Source: Sorex araneus (taxonomy: Eukaryota; Chordata; Mammalia; Eulipotyphla; Soricidae). From it: a stretch of 64,000 bases of DNA. Below the pieces are notes generated by a model that was not told the origin of the DNA, did not search any database, and saw only the letters and a program-made list of their open reading frames with translations. The translations under genes were made by a program, and so were the position numbers. Positions 1 through 12,400 of this stretch are shown here, one piece after another; the stretch's first letter is position 1; every line of letters starts with the position of its first letter. The stretch is from contig NC_073302.1 of assembly GCF_027595985.1 (NCBI RefSeq), positions 407,194,503 through 407,258,502 on the forward strand, in the 5' to 3' direction.

Positions 1-854
1 AGGCCTTGGACCCGCAGGAGTGGGCCCGAGCAACCTTCTTCAGGAGTCGTTTCCCTTCATCAGTTCCTTCTAAGCAGCTCCCCCCCGCCCCCCCCCCCGC
101 CCCGGGCTCTACTCCCAGGGCGTTTCTAGTGGAGCAGTGAATCCCGTCCGCCACGGATGAGATTGAGGAAGTTTTATGGGGATCCCATCACATGCGTTTG
201 TTGCAGCAGATTTACAAGGCTTTAAATACTCAATCCACGCCGTGTACACTCTATCCCAGAGCTGAGTTGTGGGGAGCGCAGACAGAGACTGCTCTAGTCC
301 GGAAAGTCCAACCTTCCTCTTCCCCTGGGTGATGGTGTAGGGCAGCAAGTGAGGCAGGCCACGAAGTGGGAAGATTGGAGGTTAGAGGTGAGGTATGCTG
401 CTACATGCAATTTGTCGTTTCAGGAAAAACTCAGGGGATGGCTTGGGATTGGGGGGAAAACCAATGACTTCTTCAGCCAGAGTGTCCTCTGCTGAGATTG
501 GATGTACTAAGAGTTTCGCCGGGCTGTAAATTAGACTGCCTTTTGGATGAAGAATTAAAGACTGGGACAGGGTTTTGTTTGGATCCAGGACAGCAAAGAT
601 GAGAGGTCAGGGAGGAGCAAGGAAGGCAAAAGGTTGAGAGAGAAATGAGGACAAATAAAGAAGGGCAAGAGCAAAGTGGAAACACAGAGTTAAGGATTCA
701 GAATACTGCAAGATGCCTTGCCACCGGACATGTAGGGTAGGAAGACACGGAGTCCGCTATTTCAGTGTGCCCTCCAGGAGAGCAGAACCAACATGGAGAC
801 TCAGCTGCCCAGAGTGTCTAGCCCACTGCAGGGCTAGGTTAGGTGGAAGAGCTT
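1..854. other. Intergenic DNA, GC-rich at the extreme left, no gene seen
   Basis: The first ~130 bases are GC-rich with long C runs (about 80-105), the rest is ordinary mixed sequence. ORFs of 65-79 codons here show no similarity I recognise. In human the region 3' of NRCAM leads toward LAMB4, but no laminin exon is visible. Confidence 0.5.
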
Positions 855-868
855 CCTGCAGACCTTTT

Positions 869-1051
869 TTTTTTCTTTCTTTCTTTTTCTTTTTGGGTCA
901 TATTTGGTGATGCACAGGAGTTACTCCTGGCTCTGCATTCAGGAATTACTCCTTGCGATGCTTAGGGGACCATATGGGATGCTGGGAATCAAACCCGGGT
1001 CGGCTGAGTGCAAGGCAAACGCCCTACCCGCTGTGCTATCGCTCCAGCCCC
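869..1051 (-). repeat. Shrew tRNA-derived SINE
   Basis: Reverse-complement copy: T-rich tail at left, then GGGTCATATTTGGTGATGCA to GCTATCGCTCCAGCCCC at right. Perfect target-site duplication CCTGCAGACCTTTT at 855-868 and 1052-1065. Confidence 0.93.
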
Positions 1052-1439
1052 CCTGCAGACCTTTTATAGAAGACTGACCTAGATCGTGACCCTGTGTTTT
1101 AGACATGGAGAAGGAAACGAGAGTCAGATGTCATTAGCCCACAGCACCCTGCCGTGCGGCTCCTTTGAGCAGGCAGACCAGAAAGAGCCAAGAAGAGTGG
1201 AGCCACTTCTGTTCCCTTTTGCTTTTCTGGAAGCCTACTTCAGCTCAGGGGCCACATCTGGGGACACGTAACCCAACAGTGTGGGCCAGAGTCCAGTGCT
1301 TGGGCCTGGTGAGGCAGCAGTGCACAGGCCTTGGGGCTGGGGAACCCACCACAGCCATGCTGGACTGTGTCAAATGGTCACCAATGCTTTCAGGCAGAAT
1401 TCAGGTCTCCTGCATGCCAGGTATAAACTCACCCTTTGG

Positions 1440-2060
1440 GTTATCTCCTTAACCCAGGATGATATTTTGAAGGGTCTTCTATGTTATAGCATTGTTAGTA
1501 CTTAAAAGAATTAAAATAGGGGGCTGGAGTGATAGTACTGCAGGTAGGGTGTTTGCCTTGCACGTGGCTGACCTGGGTTCGATTTCCAGCATCCCATATG
1601 GTCCCCCAGGAGTGATTCCTGAGTGCAGAGCCAGGAGTCAGCCCGGAGCATTGCCGGGTGTGACCCAAAAAGAAAAAAAAAAAATTAAAATAGTATTCCA
1701 TTTCATTGTATGGAAACACCATCATGTTTAAACCACACATTGTTTATCCAGGAACATCTGAATCAGTATTTGGCTACTGTGATGAAAACTATAAAAAAAG
1801 ACTATTTTGTAATCCCATAAAAAGGATGCTCTATGAATTCATGTCTACAACTTGGTGTTGACCTATTTTCATTTGAGTTTATACCTAAAAGGTGAAATTT
1901 CTGGGTCTTATGGACATTATAAGAAACTACCAAATGAGTTTCCAATTGTATATTATAACCATCATATATGAAGGACCCATTTTCTCTCTTTAAAAGTGAA
2001 ATACAAAGAGAATTTGAGATAACCTTGCGAGAAGAAATATAGTTAAAACACTTCATTAAA
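1440..2060 (-). mobile_element. L1 fragment (ORF2 3' end), antisense, split by a SINE
   Basis: The plus strand reads TAGTATTCCATTTCATTGTA and following text typical of reverse-complemented L1 ORF2 (the mammalian L1 ATGGAATACTATGCAGC region). It is degenerate, has no intact ORF and is interrupted by the SINE at 1520-1682. Confidence 0.7.
1520..1682 (+). repeat. Shrew tRNA-derived SINE
   Basis: Begins GGGGCTGGAGTGATAGTACT, contains the B-box-like GGTTCGATTTCC and ends in an A-rich tail. Duplication AATTAAAATAG lies at 1509-1519 and 1683-1693. It is inserted into an older antisense L1 fragment. Confidence 0.93.
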
Positions 2061-2919
2061 TATTACATATTACAGGCACACACATAAACTTGGTGACTTT
2101 TTTTTACATTGATTTCTTTCTTGGTTGCATATTTGAATCATCTGGGGGAACTCACACAATCTCACACGCCCAGGCTTCATCAGATGATTACATCAGAGAT
2201 ACAGTGGAGTAGGGGACCAATGATTAGGAAGTAAGAACTGCTGACTTGGAAAATGAAGGGTTTGCTGACTCATTCACTGAGATAACAGCTATAGTCAAAT
2301 AGCTAAATGGTGGAGTAGGGGTCGAGGTGGAAGAGACTGTCTACAGGGCAAATTGGGTAAATTTTGCACTTACATAAGGAACAAAGAATTCCTGGTCTGA
2401 CAAATAACCTGTGATGACCCTCATTTAGTTTTTTTGGGATTCCTTTAACCCTTACTTAACATGAAGTAGAGGGAAGAAATGATAATCGAAGGTCCGTCAT
2501 AAAAGGGAGAGACAATGAGTTTCTTCACATGTTGGTGGACACGCCCAGAGAAGATCCCTGAACTCAGATGACACTCCCCTGAAGCTGTGACCAACTAAGA
2601 GTTGCCAACCTCATTCCTGTCTCCACCTTGCTTTCTGGTGCAGCAGGCAGTCATTTTCTGCATTGTCCATCTGATTAGCCACAGAAGTTTTACAATTTCT
2701 CCAGATTTAAATTTCCTGAGGTTTGCTTTATCCTGCGTAAAACATGGGAGCCCTCTGGTGGTAACTTGTAGAAAAAAAGGAGAGAGATTTTGCCTGGTTT
2801 AGGGAGGGGCACTATCATTTCTTTCTAGAACCAGTTGCTAAAAGTAAACGAGAGTCAATGAAAGCTCAAGGTCCCAACTGCAACAACCAAACTTTAAAAT
2901 GTGTCTGTGAAGGTTGCAT
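2061..2919. other. Intergenic, possible old DNA-transposon remnant near 2135-2240
   Basis: The segment around TGAATCATCTGGGGGAACTC resembles decayed hAT-type MER elements common in placental genomes. The rest shows nothing recognisable. Confidence 0.35.
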
Positions 2920-3066
2920 GCTCCGGGTGGGGCAGGAGGGAACTTGGGACACTGGTGGAGGGAAATTGACACGTGGTGGGATTGATGCTAGATTACAATA
3001 TGGCTAAAACTCAACTATCAATTACATTGTAAACCATGGCTATTTAACAAAAATAACAATTAAACC
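2920..3066 (+). mobile_element. L1 3' end remnant
   Basis: It has the L1 3' UTR arrangement: GGGTGGGGCAGGAGGGAAC, then ACACTGGTGGAGGG, AAACTCAACTATCAATTACA, TTGTAAACCATGGC and an A-rich end. It is 5'-truncated. Confidence 0.65.
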
Positions 3067-3654
3067 AAAACATCATAAATGGCTGGAATGAGACGACATC
3101 GATGCACCTGTGCTCCCTGCGGTCCATCTCACCACGCCCTGGCCCCTGCAACTAAACAGAGTGGTGACTGGCATATGTGGTGTGAGACTGCAGGCGGAGG
3201 TCCCCAGTGTGATGTGCGCTAGGGACTGATTTGCTCTTCAGGAGTGGAAGGTGTGTCTGGTCAGAATAGCGTAGACGTCACATTTTACTCTTGCTCTTTA
3301 ACATGCCATCATCCAAATAGCCACATGCGTGGTGGGGAGGAAGGGCCAGCGATGGAAGTCAGGGACAAGCCAAGCTGTGGCTGTTTACAGACAGGACAGG
3401 TTTGAGATGAGGATGGGGTTGGAGAGAAGGGAACAGAGGATATATATAGGGCTCACCTGTAAGTTAAGGTGCAAATCTAGTGGGAGAGTTTAAGAAGGAA
3501 ACTCAAGTTGCCTATGGTGGGAAGCGTAGAGGTACAGGCTAGCCACGCGGAGCCAGGCCTGTGCACGCTTGGAAAAAGAAATGGTACCTGATTTCTTGGG
3601 CTACTGTTCAAAAGGCTGCTACTTTTCATGAAAAAGTTTTCACGTTTCTGTTCT
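3067..3654. other. Intergenic, nothing recognised
   Basis: No ORF above background, RNA gene or repeat family that I can name. Confidence 0.4.
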
Positions 3655-3841
3655 TTTTTTTTTTTTAATCCTTGTTACTTGTTTTGAGCCCACCCAGCTG
3701 TGCTCAGGACTTAATCCTGTCTCTGTGCTCAGGAATCACTCCTGGCAGGGTTTGGGGGACTATATGCCATGTCAGGCATTGAACCTGGGTGAGTTGCTCG
3801 TAAAACAGGCAACTCATCTGTTGTACCATCTCCCCAGCTCC
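3655..3841 (-). repeat. Diverged shrew SINE
   Basis: T-tract then TGCTCAGGAATCACTCCTGG and CAGGCATTGAACCTGGGT, ending in CCATCTCCCCAGCTCCC. This is an older copy, many substitutions from the young consensus. It lies just beyond the probable NRCAM 3' end. Confidence 0.75.
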
Positions 3842-4189
3842 CATTAGCCCTTGTTTTATATGGACTTGAGTTTTGTCTGATTTTCTCGAATCTTAAAAAT
3901 AAAACAGCAATGTCGGTGCCATTTTAAAATGTCATGAAATACGTGTTTGAAAAAGTGAAAAAGCACAAAGAGGTCAAAAGTGTTTAATAGTTACTTTTTG
4001 ATGGAAGTCCAGTCACATCTGCCTGTACGGTTACATATCCATTACTTGGACAATCACACTCCACTAGGAACATGATCAATTACAAAAGAGGGACTTTTAA
4101 AACCACATTCAATTCTTAATACAAAAATCATTTGCACTATGACAGAAGTGACCCCTTCATGCACAGATAAACTTAACACCTACTGTTAT

Positions 4190-6195
4190 GGAAGAGTAAA
4201 ACTGTACTTTTATTGTTCCCCCAAAACATTGGCAAATTTAAAGTCACTTTTATCCTTGTGCTCTCTGGTACCAAAGCAAGCCTATTTTGTAATTCCATAG
4301 AAAGAATGATCTGTGAAAAGCAAATATGGATACATGAAAGTATTCTGGGTCACTGTTACCTGGAATTTCCTTAAACTGTGCTTTACCTACATTATCAAAA
4401 ATGCCAGTTGACAAGGCTGAGGGAGCCACATAGGCAAAGTTCTGAAGATGTCACCTAGAAAACTGCTGTCAATATGGAGAACAGCTCATTATTTCAGTTT
4501 CACGACAAAAGGGGAAGTCACCCAAAAGGTAGTTAAGCAGATGTTTTTTCTAATACCATGCACCGCATTTATTAGTTTACTTCTTATACGGCACAACATA
4601 ATATTGTTTGCATGTATATTTGTATGTCACACCTAAAAGCATATAGCATCTACACTTTAAGTGTATTTACAAATTCAACAAAATATCTACATATAAAAGA
4701 ATTTACTTAAAATTAAACTTGATGCAAGTTATGAAAAACCAATTTATTGGCAAATGAAACTGAACATTCTTTCAACCATAGGTTGTCATAGAATTTTGTA
4801 TTTGGAGGTAAACCATTTGTTATTATTGATGGATATGATAGGTTATATATGTTTATTTTTGAAACTGTAGATGCAATCCCTTTGACTATTGGCCTTGTTA
4901 GCACTTGTCATATTTTTTAAATTCTGAAACGCATCTGCACCCATTTGAGTATACACTCTAATGTTGTACAGAGTTCCAGAAGCTGCCACATAGTGAAAGA
5001 CTTAGAGGATAATCTATTTATGCTGGCATGCTTTTTATATATTTTCAGTTTTAGAACAATTTGCATTTTGTAAAATTTTCTATTACATTGATATCTTTCT
5101 TTTTTTTAGGAGAAATCATAAAAGACCACAAAATCATCATGTACTCCAGTTGGTGATAAAGCTTTTCTTTATATACAGTGGGGGAAAATTGCTCCTTAAA
5201 AGCTGTCTTAGTCATTTAATGTTCACATTTCCTTATTTTTTGTCCAGCATTGCAGTTTTCATAATCTTTGCTTTTTTAAAAGTTACTTTTAAACATCAAC
5301 AGTGATCTAGGGCTCCCAGTCAGCTGTACTAAATGATACAGATGGCATTACATTTTAGAATGCTTATTGTCTGAAGGCACTGCTTATGTCTTTCCCTGTG
5401 CTTTCTGGAAAAGTTTTATTTTAATTTGCGTGATTTCAATTCTTTCAGTATGACATAAATGCCAAATGCACTGCAATACATATTGTTTCTGCCTAAAAAC
5501 AACTGAACAGAAAAATGATGTAAAAGAACACTGTGATTGTGTAATACCTGGGAGATTGAGATGTCTGCAGAGTAACAGGAGCAAGGAGCAGGTAACAGAG
5601 TCTCAGTCAGCATCAGGAAACGGAACTGTCATAATTAACTTTTTAGCAAGTATATAATATACATACGTTCCTAACAGTCTCCCCAAAAAGACTAACGACA
5701 GCTAGACATAGAGTCACCAATTCACAACAATGTCCACAAAGACATTGAAGTTCTAGAGAACACTACAGTGACACTCTTGACAATGAAAACGGAATTCATA
5801 TTTAGGGGTTCAGCTGAGGATAGTATAAACAAAGTACCAACCATATTTGAATAACATACACTGGTATGTCCTTTAACTGTGTAGCATTTTCATGCATCAT
5901 ATTGGACTGTATCCTTAAGAGGAAATACCATGATCTGTTGCTGATGTACCATTTCTATCAGTTCGGAGGAAATCAGGAATACCTATTTTGAATGAAAAAG
6001 TATCCACTTTGCACAGCAGTTCACATCAATGTATCATTTAACTGAGCTATCTTCTTGCTCTGATTGTTCTCACAATATTAACATAGAGCAGAAAAGAGCC
6101 TTTCTGCAACTATGTTCATAGTGTGAGAAGGGTGACAAACAAGTGCTTCAGATAAACATTTCAGAGAAACGGGATATTGGCAAAGAGCTTACAAA
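4190..6195 (-). other. NRCAM: Probable NRCAM 3' untranslated region
   Basis: About 2 kb of AT-rich sequence directly after the stop codon, free of recognisable SINEs or L1, unlike its surroundings. Minus-strand AATAAA signals occur at 4743-4748, 4568-4573 and 4209-4214, plus ATTAAA at 3983-3988. The one at 4209-4214 is followed by a U/GU-rich stretch and is my preferred end, but the choice is a guess. Known NRCAM mRNAs have a 3' UTR of a couple of kilobases, consistent with this length. Confidence 0.6.
4209..4214 (-). terminator. Candidate polyadenylation signal AATAAA for NRCAM
   Basis: Minus-strand AATAAA about 1.98 kb after the stop codon, followed downstream by TGTTAAGTTTATCTGTGC, a T/GT-rich region suitable for cleavage factors. 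Alternatives at 4568 and 4743 would give a shorter UTR. There is no transcript evidence. Confidence 0.4.
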
Positions 6196-6433
6196 TTAAA
6201 CAAAGGAATTCATGGCGTTGACCGGAGAAGGTGCCTCTGAGCTTTCATTTCCTTCGGCTGGTTCTTTCTCCTTCTTCCCACTGTATTGTCCAATAAAGGA
6301 GCCATCTTCATTGAACTGGCCATTCACCCCTTCTCCATAGTCAACCAGGCTATCATCGCTGTCTTCTTTTTTCACAGTTCTGTCTGAAGGTGTGCGACTA
6401 CCCTTTTTCAAAGGCTTGTGGTCTTCTGCATCA
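6196..6433 (-). CDS. NRCAM: NRCAM terminal coding exon: ankyrin-binding cytoplasmic tail and stop codon
   Basis: 238 nt of coding sequence after acceptor TTTTTTCCAG. It encodes [20 protein letters not shown], then [20 protein letters not shown] and [17 protein letters not shown], ending [10 protein letters not shown] and TAA at 6196-6198. FIGQY (6283-6297) is the ankyrin-binding motif whose tyrosine phosphorylation is known to release ankyrin. The C-terminal NSFV fits a class I PDZ ligand (S/T-x-V) known to bind SAP-type scaffolds. The sequence appears essentially identical to remembered human NrCAM, showing strong constraint. Confidence 0.98.
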
Positions 6434-9400
6434 CTGGAAAAAAGAGAAAATGCTTTCATCTAGGCTAGCATTTAGGTGAAATATTTGATTTAGAAAGATC
6501 TTGCATGCAAATTATGATAAAGCTTATGGAATACTGAGCTTCTCTAGCCAAAGCTGATCATTGGGTCTGGGATATGGTTGGAATGAAAATCAGGTGCATA
6601 AATGGTTTAATCATGAACTCTTCAGTAGGTGCATAGCTTCTTACTGTGCATATCAATATCAATGGCAGATTCTGACCCTGATTTGGAAGCAATTCAGAAA
6701 AAAAATCACAAGCATTAAAAGGGAGAACTGAGAAAATTTGAAAAATCAACACTACTTTGAATCAAATGGGGGTAAAGTTTATGGCAAGTAGAGAAGTTAG
6801 TATGTTAAACTGCACTATATCTTTGATTCCTTGGATATGAATGGCAAATGATTTGGGTTAAATGTGAAATATGGATTTTTTTCCCTAATCAAGGAGAAGC
6901 AAAATCCTGAACTTCAGATAATTTTGTTATTGTGTGCAGGCCAGACTTGGAAACTTCAACCTTACCTTTCAAGAGACCTATAATTCCCATTAAAAGGATG
7001 CAGAAGAAACAAATGAAAATAGCCTAAGAAGAAAAGCAAAATCCTTATGCTGAGAGTATACTGTATTTTTGGTGAGAAGTTTAGTTATTGGACAAAGATT
7101 TGTTAATTTGGAATGAGACAAAATTTAAGTTAAAATCATTACATCTGTATTATTAATAGCATGTCGAATTACTTTGAAGGGATTCCAAAAACAGTAAAAG
7201 CAAACCTCTTGAGTACTCATACCTGCCCTAGTACTTCCTTCTGCCATGATCATACAGCCTGCCGTGTTGATGGGAATCGCAGGAACATTATTTAATAAAA
7301 CATTACCAAGCTCATTTTCTTCTCATTTCTATACTGACCCCACCTAACCACAATACCCAGAAGAGAAAAGCAATCATGTTTAGAACATCCTCCCATCATG
7401 GGGTCATGTACCTTACTATGTAATCTGACCCATTCCTCAGGCAGCATTTCTTTTAAAAAACAAAAAATTCAAAGTAAAATAGAAACCATACATAATACTC
7501 ATAAAAATGGTATAACATAAAGATTTCATGATGTGTGGTATCCACCCATTAATTTGTGCTGTGGAAATTCATTATTTCTTTTTTTGAGTGTGACTTTTTT
7601 CTTCAGCTGAGATACAAATATTTAAAGATGTGCATGTATTCAGGCCCTCTGGTCAAAAATTTCTATTAAGCCTTTCAATTTTTCTTCAAAAAATATCTCC
7701 AGGCTGGAATATTCTAGCTTAATGTGACATTTGGCTTATGCTTTTGAAAATTACCCATTTTGACAATACGAGTTTGTGTTACATAAAGAATAAAGGATGT
7801 TACTACCATCACAAATAAACAACTGAGGAGACATCCCAGACCCTTGCAGTGGTGCGTTGTGTTTTGGGCACCTCAGCAGAGATAGTATGACACTCAAACC
7901 GGCTACAAGAATGGCCTGCACAAAGTTTGAAAACAAATCATTGGTGTCTAGGTTTTGCTTAAATACTTTGCAAAATATATACCTCATAATTTGGTGAAAC
8001 ATTTAATTCCACTGAAGAGTTCAATAATGAGCATATACTTTCGTCATCAATATTCCAACTATTTATCTTAATCTATACTATAGAATCAGTATTCCAAGGA
8101 ATATACAATATATTCTAGTCCATGGCTTTTCTTTGGTCCTTTGATCCATCCATTCATCTACCCACATACCTAATACATGTTTATTGAGTGCTAACTCAAT
8201 AGACAGATACTGTTTGAATCATCAGGGATTAGCAGCCAACAAAATACGCTTAAACTCTGACTTCACTAACTTTACATCTAGTACGGAAAGTTTAGACAAT
8301 AAGCAATCAACGTGTTCAAATAATTAGTTCCATAGCACATAAGAAGAAATTAGTACTATGAGTAATTATTTGTACTAAACCTTAGTAAAGAGGACAGTAA
8401 TGTCAGAGAAAAGGGAAAGGTCGATATTTAAATATCAACCTCTTTAATGGTCAGGAAAGGCTTTATTAAAATATCTGACCAAAGATTTAAAAGAGATGAC
8501 TGAAAATGTCTCTAGGTTCCATGTCACGAAGGATTCTGCTTATAATTTCCTCAAAATACTTTATAAATTCAGGTCTAATATTATGGTCTTTAATCCGCCA
8601 TGGACTGGAGAGATAGTACAGTGGGTGAGGTGCTGGCCTTGTCTTCAACTGGGCTGAATTCGACCCCAGCACCACACAGAGTTCCCTGAGCACCACCAGA
8701 AGTGATCCCTGAGCACAGAGCCAGGAGTAAGCCCTTTGCACTTTGAAATGTGGCCCCAAACAAAAAAATAAAAAGTCAAATTTTAATTGACTTTTGTGCA
8801 TGGTATAAGATAGGGGCCTGAGTTCTATTTTTTAACATGCGACTGATCAAATTTTCCAACACTAATTGTTGAAGAGGCTTTTCTTGCTTCTGTGTACTCT
8901 TTGTTTCTTTTTCAAAGATTAACTGTCCATATACCCAAAGATCTGTCTCTGGGCTCTCAAATCTATTCCATTGGCTTGAGCATCTGTTCTTATTTCAGTA
9001 CCACAATGTCTTGGATACTGTGACTTTATAGTATAAGGCTGCTAAATGAAGTAGCTCATCCCCCCTCCCCCCCCCCGCCCCATTGCTTGGGCATTTAAAA
9101 AAAATTACTCCATATAAATTGCAACAGAATTTGGTCTGTGTCTTTAAAAAACTGTCATGGGATTTTTATAGGGACTGCACTGAATCTGTATAGTACTTTC
9201 AGTAGGCTTGTCATCTTGACACCATCTGGACACCACATCCTTTTACTCCATGAACAAAGGATGTGTTTTCGCCTGCTTTTCACTCTCATTTCCTTTAGTA
9301 GTTATTTATGTCTTTCACCTCTTTTGTTAATTTGATTCTTAAGAACTTTATTTTTTTGAGGAGCAATTTTGAATTTTTCTCTTTCTTTTATTTCATTGTT

Positions 9401-12400
9401 TGCATATAGAAATGCCATAGATTTCTGCGTGTTGATTTTGAAGTCAGCCATGCTATTGTACAAGTCTACAAGTTTACTGTTACCCTGCCTAAAAGAAGAT
9501 TTCTTTCTTTCTCTCTCTCTCTTTCTCTCTGGCAGCGTCTTTAATGTTTTTCTAAGTATAGAATTATGTCATCTGCAAATAATGGTAAGTTTGACTTCTA
9601 ATCTGGATGCCCTCAATATCTCTTTCTTACCTAATTGTTATGGCAAGGAACTCCAATACCATATTGAATAATAGTGGTGATTTTTTGCCTGATTTTAGAA
9701 AGAAGTGTTTTAGTTTTTCACTACTGAGTATCATTGAGTAGGATGTTTATTGTGTGAATAAGTATGACGTCACCATTGAGTATGATATTGGCATGGTAAA
9801 ATTCTACTATATTGAGGAAACTTCCTCCTATAATCATGTTGAATTTTTTTTTTAAATCATGAATGGTGTCGGATATTGCCAAAAGGTTTCTCTACATCTA
9901 TTGATATGATCTTATGCTTTGTAGTTTTTCTTGTATGGATGTAATGTATTATACAGATTGGCTTTCTTCAATGATTCAATTTCATTGGTAAAGCAATGGA
10001 GGCAAAGATAAACAAATGGTACCACATCAAATTAAGAAACTTTTATACCAAAAGAAACAATGAACAGAATAGAAAGACACCACACATACTGAGAAAAAGC
10101 ATTTGCCCACATTCATTTAACAAATGTTGAATATCCAAAATATGTGAAGCCTTTCTAAAACTTAACAAAAAAATAAACCAATCTCATAAAAAAATGGGGA
10201 GAAAAGATGATGACCAGAAACTTCTTCAAGGAGGACACATAGAGAGCAAATAGGTACATGAAAAATTATTCCACATCATTTATCATCATGGAAATGTAAA
10301 GTAAAACAACAATGAGATATTGTCTCATAATGTCTTATACCATCTGACACTAGCACACATCACAAAGAATGACAACAACCAGTGTTGGCATGGATGTGGG
10401 GAAAAAAGAAACTCTTATTCACTGCTAGTGAGAATATAGATTGGCTCAACACTTTTGGAATCGTGGAACATCTCAAAAAAACCTGAGATATGAGCTTCCA
10501 TATGATTCAGCAATCCACTTCTTGGAATATACTCCAAGGCCCCAAAAACTATACTCAAAAAAGACATCTGCACTCCTGTGTTCACAGTAGCACTCTTCAC
10601 AAAGAGCCAAAATCTGGAAACAATCCAAGTGTCCAAGAACAAATGACTGGATAAAGGAACTATGGTACATATACACAATGGAATACTATGCAGCTACAAG
10701 AAAAAAAATTATGCAATTTGTTGCTAGGTAAATGGATTTAGAGAGTATCATGATGAGTTGAATGAGAAGGTAAGGAATAAGTACAGAGTGGTCTCTCTCT
10801 TATGCAGGATAAACACACAGAGAGTAAGAGAATAAAAAAATGGCGAGGGCAATGGATCCTGAGAACTGGTCTACAGAACTGAGCTTTCCCTGGCAGGGAA
10901 GACAAGGGGAGGGTGGATTGAGGTGAGGGGCATTCTAGATGTCTAGGGACAAGGAGATGGTGGTGTTAGAATGTTGTATGCATGAAACTGTATCTGCAGT
11001 ATTGTGAATAATGGTGTCTAAAATAAAAAATAAAAGAGTTAGGACAGTCAAGTGGATAGCTAAAGGGAGAGGCATTCTTGTGGAGTAACCCGCTGTAAAC
11101 GTACCCTGAAGTGGGGACAAACCAAGGTACTCTTTAGAAAGAGTTTAAGTGGCTGGAATTAAATCAGAGAAAAAGAGCAGGAGAGAGAAAATTAAGTGGT
11201 TATAGGGATGTTGTAAGGATTCAGTATTCCAATTTGATGGAGAAAAACCCTCTAAAGCCACTGGAGAGTTTTCGATGAATGAAGTGACATCCATGTCATG
11301 ATGTGACTTATATAAATTTTTTTCTTAATGAAGTAACAGTGGGCTGGAGCGATAGCACAGCGGTTGGGCCTTGCCTTTCACTCGGCTGACCCGAGTTCGA
11401 TTCCTCTGCCCCTCTCAGAGAGCCCGGCAAGCTACCGAGAGTATTGAGCCCTTGAGGCAGAGCCTGGCAAGCTACCCGTGCGTATTGGATATGCCAAAAA
11501 CAGTAACAATAAGTATCTCAATAAGAGATGTTACTGGTGCCCACTCGAACATCTCGATGAGCAACAGGATTACAGTAACAGAAGTAACATTGGTTTACAT
11601 GAATGCATGTGTTTTCAGGATATAACTTCATACTTCTTCAAAATAAATGTTCTCACACTGTACCCACCACCAAAATACCAACATACTTCTACCACTGTCC
11701 ATACTTCTACCTGTGCTCTTTGGTCTTCTCACTAGTAATTTTGTGGTCTGATTCCAAAGATTTTTGTTTGGTTTTGTCTGTTCATTTGCTTTGCTTCTCT
11801 GTATTCCACAACTGAGTGAGATAACATGTTACTTTTCTTCTTCAGATTTGCTCCAATTAGCATGACCACCCCCCCACCCCTGGCCCTCCATACTCTCTAG
11901 TTACATCTACCTTGTAGTACAAAGTGAAAGTTCATATTTTCTTTTCTTTTCTGAGTACTATTCCATTGAGCATATATATACACTGTATTTTTACTCACTC
12001 ATTTGTTGTTGGGTACTTGGCTTATTTTGATATTAGCACTGGAAAGAATGCTTCAATGAACACAGGTGAGCCAGTCTTTTCAAGTTAATGCTTTGCATTT
12101 TGCAAGGGTACTTAAGAATGGAATTGCTGGACCACATGATAAATATAGTTTTCATGTCTTGAGAAATTATTATATTATTTTCTTTAGAGGCTGAAACAAC
12201 TGACAATCTCACCAACACTGAATGAGTATTTCTTTTCTTCCACACTCCGACAAATATTTGTTTCTGTTTTAATTTTTATGTAGGTCATTCTCACAAATGG
12301 GAAATGATATTTCATCATTTTGATTTGCATTTCACTAGTAATAAATAACTATTGACCTTTTACCTATGTGTCTATTGGACATCTTTTCTTTTTTCCTTTT

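Noticed and set aside
1..110. CpG-rich start with poly-C as a possible promoter or CpG island
   Set aside because: Only about 130 bp, cut by the window edge, and no transcribed feature follows.
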